From: VRUE01 sp044867925
GTDB taxonomy: Bacteria; Actinomycetota; Thermoleophilia; Solirubrobacterales; 70-9
Direction: 5' to 3'
Assembly (NCBI GenBank): GCA_044867925.1
Contig: JBIOVV010000050.1
Location: 1 to 22,692, forward strand
Length of the DNA stretch: 22,692 nucleotides
The notes below the pieces were generated by a model. It was not told the origin of the DNA, ran no database searches, and saw nothing but the letters and a program-made list of their open reading frames with translations. Shown one piece after another: positions 15,628 through 22,015 of this stretch. A program made the position numbers and the translations under genes. Position 1 is the stretch's first letter; each line of letters begins with the position of its first letter.

Positions 15628-16502
15628 AGCGACTGGGACCGGAGCTGAAGATGCCGGACCTCGAGGTCCCGGACGCCGTCAAGGATCTCTATTACGACCT
15701 CCACGACCGGCGCCTGCTGCCGCTCGTCGGGCTCGTCCTGGTGGCGATCGTCGCCGCCCCCTTCCTCCTGGGCGGGAGCTCGGAGGAAGCGCCTCCGCCG
15801 CCGGTGGCGCAAGCCCAGGGCTCCGCCGCGCTGGAAGGTGCCGAGGCCTCCAGCCTCACCGTGGTGCAATCGACGCCCGGGCTCCGCGACTATCGCAAGC
15901 GGCTCGCCCGCCGGCAGCCGACCAACCCGTTCAAGCAGCGCTTCACGCACGTCGACCTGAGCGGGGCGCAGCTGAACCCGCAGACGGAAAGCTCGGCGGA
16001 AACGACGATCACCTCCACCACGTCGACGAGCTCGGTCGAGCTCCCGGAATCGAGCCCGGAAACGACGGCGCCCTCGCCCGAATCGAGCTCCGACGGCGGT
16101 CTCCCGCCGAGCGGCGGAAACGGCGACGAGCGCCTGACCTTCTACACCTTCGCGATCGAGGTGCGGATCGCGCAGAACGGCGGCAAGGGGCGCGAATCCA
16201 AGCAGGAGCCGGTCGAGCGGGAGCGGGTCCTGCCGTTGACGCCGCTGCCGGGAGAGAAGGCGCCGGTCGTGACATATATGGGCGCCTCCAAGAAGGGCAA
16301 GGCCCTGCTGATGATCTCCAACGAGGTCAAATCGACCTTCGGCGACGCGAAGTGCGTCTCCGGCGAGGAGGTCTGCCAGCTGCTTGAAGTCGAGTCGGGC
16401 CAGCCGACGACCTTCGTCTACGGCTACAACGAAGTGCGCTACACGATCAACGTGCTGAAAATCTATCCCGTGGTCACCGGCGCGACTGATTCGCAGCGTT
16501 AG
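15624..16502 (+). CDS. Bitopic protein in the PilP position of the pilus operon; unrecognised family
   Basis: The 292-residue product has a cytoplasmic N-terminus of about 30 residues with DLYYDLHDRRL, a membrane helix (about 31-50) and a Pro-rich then Ser/Thr-rich linker (50-165). A compact C-terminal domain (about 170-285) has an alternating strand pattern: LTFYTFAIEVRIAQ, APVVTYMGASKKGKALLMI, TFVYGYNEVRYTINVLKI. There is no lipobox, so it is not a PilP lipoprotein. By order (pilM-N-O-x), by the 4-nt overlap with pilO and by topology it may replace PilP in a cell without an outer membrane. Two cysteines (AKCVSGEEVCQLL) could form a small disulphide loop. The stretch NPFKQRF resembles the NPF motif seen in PilP/GspC-like linkers. 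No family is claimed. Confidence 0.7.
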   Translation: MKRLGPELKMPDLEVPDAVKDLYYDLHDRRLLPLVGLVLVAIVAAPFLLGGSSEEAPPPPVAQAQGSAALEGAEASSLTVVQSTPGLRDYRKRLARRQPTNPFKQRFTHVDLSGAQLNPQTESSAETTITSTTSTSSVELPESSPETTAPSPESSSDGGLPPSGGNGDERLTFYTFAIEVRIAQNGGKGRESKQEPVERERVLPLTPLPGEKAPVVTYMGASKKGKALLMISNEVKSTFGDAKCVSGEEVCQLLEVESGQPTTFVYGYNEVRYTINVLKIYPVVTGATDSQR

Positions 16503-16508
16503 CCCAAA

Positions 16509-16551
16509 ACTTCAGTAAGTGAAGCCATGTCGCTACACTCGCTGAAGCGAG
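16509..16551 (+). promoter_or_regulatory. Two palindromes upstream of the HxlR gene, candidate operator
   Basis: CTTCA-GTAAG-TGAAG (16510-16524) and CTCGCT-GA-AGCGAG (16538-16551) are perfect inverted repeats in the 79-nt gap between the pilus operon and the HxlR gene. HxlR regulators commonly bind such sites at their own promoters. The second could instead act as a weak terminator for the pilus operon. Confidence 0.4.
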
Positions 16552-16581
16552 GCAATCGCCACAAGCCGCCTCGTTTCGATC

Positions 16582-16929
16582 ATGAGTGCAGCCTCCAACT
16601 CTCAATGTCCTGTCTGCCGCACGGCTGAAGTCGTCTGCGGCAAGTGGACGCTCCTCGTCATTCGCGATTTGGCCGAGGGGTCCAGCCGCTTCTGCGAGCT
16701 CGAGCGCTCGCTGGAGGGGATCAGCCCGCGCACGCTCTCGCTGCGCCTGCGGGCGCTGGAAGAGGAGGGGATCGTCGAGCGTCACACTTTCCCAGAGGTG
16801 CCGCCGCGGGTCGAGTACGCGTTGACCGAGAAGGGCGAGGCGCTGGTGCCTTTGGTCGAGGACATGCGCCGCTACGGCGCCCGCTGGCTCTTCGAAGACG
16901 CCGCCGAGCCGGCTCCCGCGGTCGTCTGA
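16582..16929 (+). CDS. HxlR-family winged-helix transcriptional regulator
   Basis: The 115-residue protein matches the HxlR (DUF24) family along its length: CPVCRTAEVVCGKWTLLVIR at the start, then RFCELERSLEGISPRTLSLR (recognition helix) and VPPRVEYALTEKGEAL (wing). Such dimers often sense thiol or quinone stress through a cysteine at the CPV position. Here that cysteine (C9) is joined by C12, C19 and C38, where relatives usually have non-Cys residues, so disulphide or metal sensing is plausible. No good ribosome site precedes the ATG. It lies downstream of the pilus operon on the same strand, with two palindromes before it. Its targets are not shown by the sequence. Confidence 0.9.
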   Translation: MSAASNSQCPVCRTAEVVCGKWTLLVIRDLAEGSSRFCELERSLEGISPRTLSLRLRALEEEGIVERHTFPEVPPRVEYALTEKGEALVPLVEDMRRYGARWLFEDAAEPAPAVV

Positions 16930-17046
16930 GCACCGAGTCCGCCGTCAACCGCCGATAACGCGGCTCTCAGCAGACTCGTGAGTTGGGCTCCTTGCAAGCG
17001 AGCGTGCATGCGCAGGAGCGTCAGGCACGGAGGGGAAGCGAGGGGC

Positions 17047-18654
17047 GTGCGCGATCGCCTGCTCAACGAGTCGCTGACCCGCCTCGCCTCCGAGGCGGCG
17101 ATCGAGCTGAGCGCCCTGGTCGCCGGCGGCGACCAGATCCCCTTCGACGTCGACGCCGACAGCGGCGACGACTCGCTCTTCTACAGCTACAAACCGCTGA
17201 CCTCGCAGTACGTGCGCGAGCGCGAGAGCGAGCTGCGCAGGCTGGACGCTTTCGGCCCCGCCCGCGACGCCGTTGCCGCCACCGGCATCGCCGCCGCCTA
17301 CCTCGAAGCCCGGGGAGAGCAGGTCCCCGGAGAGCCCGGCGAGCGCGCCGCGCAGATGCTCACCGTCTTCCTCGCCTCCCTCTGGGACGGCTGCACCGAG
17401 CTCGCGCTCGACCATGAGCGGCTGAAGAGCGCGCTCGCCGTGCTCGAGGCCGAGACGCGCCGGGCCGAGGAGGCCGACGTGCTGATCGCGCCCCTGGTCG
17501 GCCTGCGCATGCCGCTGCCGCGCCTGCAGCTTCCCCACGGGGTCCAGATCGTCCGCGCCGACGCGATCGAGGCGCCGATCGAGGCGATGCGCAGCGAGGG
17601 CATGGGCCGCGCTGCCTGGCAGCCGCAGTTCCTCGCCCTCGCCGAACAGGGCGACGGGCCCGACAGCGCCGACTCCGCCCTGCACCAGCTCGGCGAGCTG
17701 GTCAGCGTCATGCACCTCTTCAAGTCCGGCAGCATCGGCCTCGGCCCCTACGCCTTCGCCCCCACCGGCGAGGAGCGCTGGGCCAGGCTCGCCACCGGCG
17801 CGCCCTCGACCCGGCCCGGGACTTACGAGCTGAGCGAGGAGGAGGCGATCCGGCTGGCCGAGTTCGCGGCGACGCTGGAGGCCCGCCCCGACCCCGACGG
17901 CGCCCTTGCCTGGGCGGTCGCCCGCTTCGAGATGGGTTGCGGCCGCGAGTCCGCGCTCGAGGGCCTCAGCGACCACCTGCTGGCACTGCGCGCTGTGCTC
18001 GACGGCCACGGCCCCGTCGGCGCCTCGCTGCCGATGCGCGCCTCGGCGCTGATCGCCGACGCGAGCGTCGACCGGATCGAGGCGCGCGAGCGGATCGAGA
18101 GCGCACTCGAGCTGGAGCGCTCGCTGATGAACGGAACGCCCTCGCTGCCGGGGCTGGCGACGGCCGGTTGGATCGAGGAAGGCGTGCGCCGCATCCTGCG
18201 CGACGCCGCCCTCGGCGAGCTCAGCGCCGACCTCAACACCGCCGCCGACGAGACCCTGATCGCCACTGGCCTTGGCGCCGGTGATGCCGAGATCGCGGTG
18301 TCCGAGGAGATCCCCGCAGCCGAGGAGATCGTCGTTTCGCGCGACATCCCGATCGTCGATGAACCCCCAATTGCCGACCCGCAGCCGCCCGAGGAGGAGC
18401 ACCACATGAACCAGGACACCCGCATCCTCGAGCCGATCCCGGACGAGGGAGAGATTCGCATCACCGCCACGCCCTGGCTGGAGGAGGTCGATCCGCCCGA
18501 GCACAGCACCCTCGACTTCCCCGCCATCGACGGCGACGTCCAGCACCGCGAGCGGATCGACACCCCGCGCGTCCGCCACCTCTTCCCGGTGCCCGATGAC
18601 GCCGATTGGGAGGTAAGGGAGTTGAAGTACGACCACTACCGCCACGCGGGCTAA
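17047..18654 (+). CDS. Unrecognised 535-residue protein with possible HEPN-like region and acidic tail
   Basis: The frame is open from ATG 16978, but GTG 17047 is favoured: GGAGGGG lies 11 nt upstream, and the extra N-terminal residues are Arg/Cys-rich and look untranslated. There is no signal peptide or membrane helix, so it is probably cytoplasmic. The first 410 residues are mainly helical. Residues about 285-345 (ALAWAVARFEMGCGRESALE, then LSDHLLALRAVLDG and LPMRASALIA) resemble the helix pattern of ApeA-like HEPN domains, but a clean R-x4-6-H motif is not obvious. From about 415 to the end it is acidic and Pro-rich, probably disordered, ending in a conserved-looking RHLFPVPDDADWEVRELKYD. 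It is convergent with the BagB-like gene. The HEPN idea is weak; no function is claimed. Confidence 0.7.
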   Translation: MRDRLLNESLTRLASEAAIELSALVAGGDQIPFDVDADSGDDSLFYSYKPLTSQYVRERESELRRLDAFGPARDAVAATGIAAAYLEARGEQVPGEPGERAAQMLTVFLASLWDGCTELALDHERLKSALAVLEAETRRAEEADVLIAPLVGLRMPLPRLQLPHGVQIVRADAIEAPIEAMRSEGMGRAAWQPQFLALAEQGDGPDSADSALHQLGELVSVMHLFKSGSIGLGPYAFAPTGEERWARLATGAPSTRPGTYELSEEEAIRLAEFAATLEARPDPDGALAWAVARFEMGCGRESALEGLSDHLLALRAVLDGHGPVGASLPMRASALIADASVDRIEARERIESALELERSLMNGTPSLPGLATAGWIEEGVRRILRDAALGELSADLNTAADETLIATGLGAGDAEIAVSEEIPAAEEIVVSRDIPIVDEPPIADPQPPEEEHHMNQDTRILEPIPDEGEIRITATPWLEEVDPPEHSTLDFPAIDGDVQHRERIDTPRVRHLFPVPDDADWEVRELKYDHYRHAG

Positions 18655-18685
18655 CCGGCGCGCATATCGGCGTCCTCGGTCGCTC

Positions 18686-18700
18686 GCGTGCGGAGCACGC
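18686..18700. terminator. Hairpin between convergent genes, possible bidirectional terminator
   Basis: GCGTGC and GCACGC form a perfect 6-bp stem with a GGA loop in the 75-nt gap between the + strand gene ending at 18654 and the - strand gene ending at 18730. There is no T-run, so termination is inferred from position. Confidence 0.35.
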
Positions 18701-18729
18701 CACGCTCCCTGCGTCCTTGATCTGCTTGG

Positions 18730-19884
18730 TCAGACCGCGTGGCCTGCGGCCAGCTGGATCCGCTCCTCGCTCGAGGCGAACAGGTAGCGGTTGATCTCGG
18801 CCAGGCCGGCGAGGTCATGGACATCCTCGTCGAGGTAGGGGACGCGGATCACGCCCTGGGCGCTCAGCTCGCCGGCGAGTCGCTCGATATTGCGGGCGTC
18901 GCGCTCGGCCAGCGCCTGGTAGTCGGCGAAGTTGTCGGCAACCCGTTTCGCCAGATCCTCGTCGCCGAGCTTCCCGGCCAGCTCCGCTTCGAGGTCGCCG
19001 CCGTTCCCGCGCAGCTGCTCGGCCGGGTAGTGGACCTTGTTGACGATCACGCCGCCGAAGGGCAGCTTCGCCTCGACCAGCTTGCGGTGGAAGTAGACCG
19101 CCTCGTCGACCGGCTCGCCCTGCGGCCCGCAGACGACGAGGAAGCAGGTGTGCGGGTCGGCCAGCAGGCCGTTGACACGCTTGGCCCGCGCCTGGAAGCC
19201 GTCGACCATGCCGCTGAAGGCGTTGAAGAACTCGGCCAGGTCGGCGAGCAGGTCGAAGCCGACGATGCGCTTGAAGACGGAGAGAGCCACCGAGGCGCCC
19301 CGCCCGGCGACCTTGGCGGCGAGACCGGTCGGCTTCATGAAGACGCGCAGCGAGCGGCCCTCGATGAACTGGGTGAGCCGTTTCGGCGCGTCGAGGAAGT
19401 CGAGCGCGTTGCGGGTCGGCGGCGTGTCGAGGACGAGCAGGTCGAACTGTCCTTCGCTGTGCAGCTCGAAGAGCTTCTCCATCGCCATGTACTCCTGCGA
19501 GCCGGCCAGAGCGCTGGAGATCTGCTGGTAGATGCGGTTGCCGAGGACCCGGTCGCGCGCCTCCTCGTCCGGCGCCTGACGGGCGACGAGCTCGTCGAAG
19601 GTCGCCTTGGCGTCGAGCATCATCGCCCAGAGCTCGCCCTCGATCGCGAGGCCGTGCTGCTCGAAGAGGGCCGGGTCGACGCGTTTGGCCTCGTTGCCGA
19701 GCTCCTTCAGGCCGAGCGAGTCGGCGAGGCGCTTTGCCGGGTCGATCGTCAGCACGCAGACCTTCAGCCCGCGTGCCGCCATCCCGGCGGCGATCGCGGC
19801 CGAGGTGGTCGTCTTGCCGACGCCGCCCGAGCCGGCGCAGATGCAGATGTCCTTGCCGTCGAGGATCTCGCCGACCGCCGGCAT
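18730..19884 (-). CDS. ArsA/Get3-family ATPase, BagB-like (Rv3680 type)
   Basis: The 384-residue P-loop ATPase has the deviant Walker A GSGGVGKTT (Ser in place of the signature Lys), then VLTIDPAKRLADSLGL, a pattern typical of the actinobacterial ArsA group. ELWAMMLDAKATFDELV and SLAGSQEYMAMEKLFEL-like segments, LDTPPTRNALDFLDAP (Walker B region) and a C-terminal VIVNKVHYP match the BagB half of the mycobacterial BagA/BagB pair as I recall it. No arsenical Cys triad is seen. Its start codon overlaps the stop codon of the upstream ATPase by 1 nt, so the two are translated together and probably form a heteromer. In mycobacteria the pair is linked to stress tolerance; here the role is inferred. 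Confidence 0.88.
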   Translation of the reverse strand: MPAVGEILDGKDICICAGSGGVGKTTTSAAIAAGMAARGLKVCVLTIDPAKRLADSLGLKELGNEAKRVDPALFEQHGLAIEGELWAMMLDAKATFDELVARQAPDEEARDRVLGNRIYQQISSALAGSQEYMAMEKLFELHSEGQFDLLVLDTPPTRNALDFLDAPKRLTQFIEGRSLRVFMKPTGLAAKVAGRGASVALSVFKRIVGFDLLADLAEFFNAFSGMVDGFQARAKRVNGLLADPHTCFLVVCGPQGEPVDEAVYFHRKLVEAKLPFGGVIVNKVHYPAEQLRGNGGDLEAELAGKLGDEDLAKRVADNFADYQALAERDARNIERLAGELSAQGVIRVPYLDEDVHDLAGLAEINRYLFASSEERIQLAAGHAV

Positions 19885-20870
19885 CAGCCCAGCCTCCTCG
19901 AGAGCTGCCGGGCTCCCTCGACGCCGATCTCGGGCTCGAAGAGGAAGGGCAGCGTCTTGACCGGGGCCTTCGCCCGGCGGCGCAGGCGAGCCAGCTGGGC
20001 GCGCTGCGAGCGGGCACGGTTGTGCTCGGAGAGCCCGGCCCGCGCCGCCGCCCGCATGGCGCCGTTCTCGCCTGCCGAGAGCTCCGCCAGCCGCTCGGCC
20101 TCCTCGCTGGAGAAGCGCTCGGGATAGAGGCCGTTCATGTAGACGCGATCGACGGCGACGCCGACGTCGTCGAGCAGGTCCTGCTCGAGCGAGGCCGACT
20201 CGTTGACCGGCATCTCCTCGGGCAGGGCGACGATTGCGACGCCGGTGTGGTCGCGATCGGTGATCAGGCGGTCGAGCTGCTGCGCCTGCGAGTGGATCGG
20301 CCCGACCCGGGCGATCGCGGCGAAGGTGCGGGGCGTCTGCAGGAAGCCGATGCCGTGCCCGGTGGCGGGGGCGTCGACGATCACCAGGTCGTACTTGCGG
20401 CCGCTCTTGACCTTGCGGTCGAGCTGGGCCAGCTCCCAGATCTTGCCGATCGTGACCAGCTCCTTGAGGCCGGGAGTGGCGGCGGCGAGGTAGTTGAAGA
20501 TGCGGCTGCGGAAGAGCATGTCGCGCATCGCCCGCACCTTGAGCTGCAGCAGCACGTACTCGCGCATCGACTCGTCGGGGTCGATCGAGATCGACCAGAG
20601 GTTCTCCTCCATCTCGACCTCGTGGAAGCCGACCTCGGTGTGCTCGAACATCCGCGAGGCGTTCTCCTGGGAGGAGACCTCGCAGACGATCGTCCGCTTG
20701 CCTTCGGCCGCGGCGCGCAGGCCAAGCCCCACGGCGACCGTGGTCTTGCCGACGCCGCCCTTGCCGGTGACGAAGACCAGTCGCTTGTCGAGGAGATCGG
20801 TTACCGGGTGATTCCTAGCAATTTCTGAGGTCGGCAGGAAAAGCGGGTGCTCATGCGAATACCCGCGCAA
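19884..20870 (-). CDS. ArsA/Get3-family ATPase, BagA-like (Rv3679 type)
   Basis: The 328-residue ATPase carries the classical GKGGVGKTT P-loop near residues 36-44, then APGLKELVTIGKIWELA-like and VIVDAPATGHGIGFLQTP segments, which match the BagA half of the mycobacterial pair. A TTG start at 20870 is supported by TAAGGA 6 nt upstream, an in-frame stop just before it and the lack of another good start before the P-loop. The first 22 residues precede the domain and look unstructured. The C-terminal 60 residues are Arg/Ala-rich. The first base of its TTG codon (20870, - strand) is the first base of the parA ATG on the other strand, so the genes diverge with no gap. It is the first gene of a two-gene operon. 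Confidence 0.87.
   Translation of the reverse strand: MRGYSHEHPLFLPTSEIARNHPVTDLLDKRLVFVTGKGGVGKTTVAVGLGLRAAAEGKRTIVCEVSSQENASRMFEHTEVGFHEVEMEENLWSISIDPDESMREYVLLQLKVRAMRDMLFRSRIFNYLAAATPGLKELVTIGKIWELAQLDRKVKSGRKYDLVIVDAPATGHGIGFLQTPRTFAAIARVGPIHSQAQQLDRLITDRDHTGVAIVALPEEMPVNESASLEQDLLDDVGVAVDRVYMNGLYPERFSSEEAERLAELSAGENGAMRAAARAGLSEHNRARSQRAQLARLRRRAKAPVKTLPFLFEPEIGVEGARQLSRRLG
20843..20866. promoter_or_regulatory. Inverted repeat at the divergent bagA-like/parA starts
   Basis: GCGGGT (20843-20848) and ACCCGC (20861-20866) flank a 12-nt AT-richer spacer, 3 nt before the parA ATG and inside the first codons of the BagA-like gene. Its place makes it a candidate operator or leader hairpin for parA. 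No promoter boxes could be assigned. Confidence 0.35.
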
Positions 20871-22015
20871 TGGGATTCCTTAGCCGCAAGAACAAGTTCG
20901 CGCCCGCCCCCGCCGCCGATGAGGTGCATCCCATCGTCGAGGAGCTCGAGAGGATGGAGGAAGCTGTGCCGGAGAGGCGGGACGACGAGGGTCCCAGCCG
21001 CTCGGCCACGGGTCCTGTCGCGCCAGAGGACTCCTTGTCCTCGCAAGCTGCGGGCGAGGAGCCCACCGCCACGCCACCCGTGGAGGAGCGGATCGAGGTT
21101 TCTCGGGAGCGTCCTGTCGATACCGGAACAGCTTCTATCGCTCCGGAAGCTGATGTTGTGGCCGAGGAGCCGGAGAGGTTCATGCCTCGGGATCTGCTTG
21201 CTCCCAGCAGGCATGAGGTGGCTGTGCGGGAGCCGGAGGTTGAGACGCCGGTCAAGCATGCTGAGGTGATTGCTTTTGCGAATCAGAAGGGTGGGGTCGC
21301 GAAGACGACCACTACTTTGAATCTTGCTGTGGCGTTTGCCGAGTCCGGGCACCGGGTGCTTTGCGTGGATCTGGATCCGCAGGGGAACCTGACGATGAGC
21401 CAGGGGATCGATCCGGACAAGGTCGAAAAGAGCCTTTACGACGTGCTGGTGCACGACATGCCGATCGCGGAGATCATCCAGCACCGCGAGATCGACATCG
21501 CCGTCGCCTCGATCGACTTGGCCGGCGCCGAGATCGCGATGAGCACCAAGATCGGCCGCGAGCGCTCGCTGGAGAAGGCGCTGAAGGAAGTCTCCGGCAA
21601 CTACGACTTCGTCTGCATCGACACGCCGCCGAGCCTCGGCCTGCTGACGATCAACGCGCTCACCGCCGCCAACAAGGTGATCGTCCCGGTCCAGTGCGAG
21701 TACCTCTCGATGCGGGGACTGGTGCAGCTGCAGAACACGCTGAAGATGATCCAGGAGAACCTCAACCCGGACGTGCGGATCGAGGGCATCCTGCCGACCA
21801 TGCTCGACTCTCGCACCGTCCACGCCAAGGAGGCGGTGGAAATCCTCGAGGAGAACTTCGGCGAGCTCGTCTTCAAGTCGCGCATTCGCAAGGCGATCAA
21901 GTTCGCCGAGGCCCCGGTGAAGGGCGCCAGCGTGCTCAAGTACGATCCGCAGAGCAACGCGGCGGGCTACTACCGTGACCTTGCGAAGGAGGTCTTGGCA
22001 CATGAGCAGGCGTGA
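20870..22015 (+). CDS. ParA/Soj-family ATPase with about 130-residue disordered N-terminal extension
   Basis: The 381-residue product has its Walker A at about 139-147 (QKGGVAKTT; Ala replaces the second Gly of KGGVGKTT). VLCVDLDPQGNLTMSQGID (A' region) and FVCIDTPPSLGLLTINAL (Walker B) follow, then VIVPVQCEYLSMRGLVQL and the C-terminal FAEAPVKGASVLKYDP. These define a ParA-type chromosome-segregation or positioning ATPase, acting on the nucleoid as a sandwich dimer. The first 130 residues are Glu/Pro/Ala-rich and contain the DNA repeat described at 20980-21079. The ATG lacks a ribosome site; a later start (for example ATG 21182 near FMPRDLL) is possible, which would leave the repeat untranslated. 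Codons before about 21360 use more T- and G-endings than the rest. ftsZ overlaps its last 14 nt; no parB is seen, so a MipZ-like role in FtsZ positioning is an inference. Confidence 0.88.
   Translation: MGFLSRKNKFAPAPAADEVHPIVEELERMEEAVPERRDDEGPSRSATGPVAPEDSLSSQAAGEEPTATPPVEERIEVSRERPVDTGTASIAPEADVVAEEPERFMPRDLLAPSRHEVAVREPEVETPVKHAEVIAFANQKGGVAKTTTTLNLAVAFAESGHRVLCVDLDPQGNLTMSQGIDPDKVEKSLYDVLVHDMPIAEIIQHREIDIAVASIDLAGAEIAMSTKIGRERSLEKALKEVSGNYDFVCIDTPPSLGLLTINALTAANKVIVPVQCEYLSMRGLVQLQNTLKMIQENLNPDVRIEGILPTMLDSRTVHAKEAVEILEENFGELVFKSRIRKAIKFAEAPVKGASVLKYDPQSNAAGYYRDLAKEVLAHEQA
20877..20882 (-). promoter_or_regulatory. Ribosome binding site supporting the TTG start of the BagA-like gene
   Basis: On the - strand TAAGGA stands 6 nt before the TTG at 20870. 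It lies inside the parA coding region on the other strand and is the main support for this unusual start. Confidence 0.55.
20980..21079 (+). repeat. Palindrome-rich repeat, copy 1 (in parA N-terminal extension)
   Basis: About 100 bp, starting GGACGACGAGG and including CGGGTCCTGTCGCGC (21009-21023) and GTCCTCGCAAGCTGCGGGCG (21037-21056), recurs at 22115-22209 with near-identical blocks and a 6-nt, frame-preserving length difference. It contains inverted repeats: GTCCT with AGGAC (21012-21016, 21027-21031), and a perfect 7-bp stem TCCTCGC with GCGAGGA (21038-21044, 21054-21060). Confidence 0.8.
21986..21993 (+). promoter_or_regulatory. Ribosome binding site of ftsZ
   Basis: AAGGAGGT lies 8 nt before the ATG at 22002, within the parA coding sequence (codons for K-E-V). 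It supports the upstream start of ftsZ and hence the long N-terminal extension, although the same bases are constrained by parA. Confidence 0.7.

Noticed and set aside
16978..17046. ATG start of the unknown protein at 16978
   Set aside because: Residues encoded are Arg/Cys-rich and unlike the rest; GTG 17047 has a ribosome site at a workable distance.
19734..20828. 364-codon open frame on the + strand
   Set aside because: It is antisense to the two ArsA-type ATPases, whose P-loops and switch motifs fix the coding strand.
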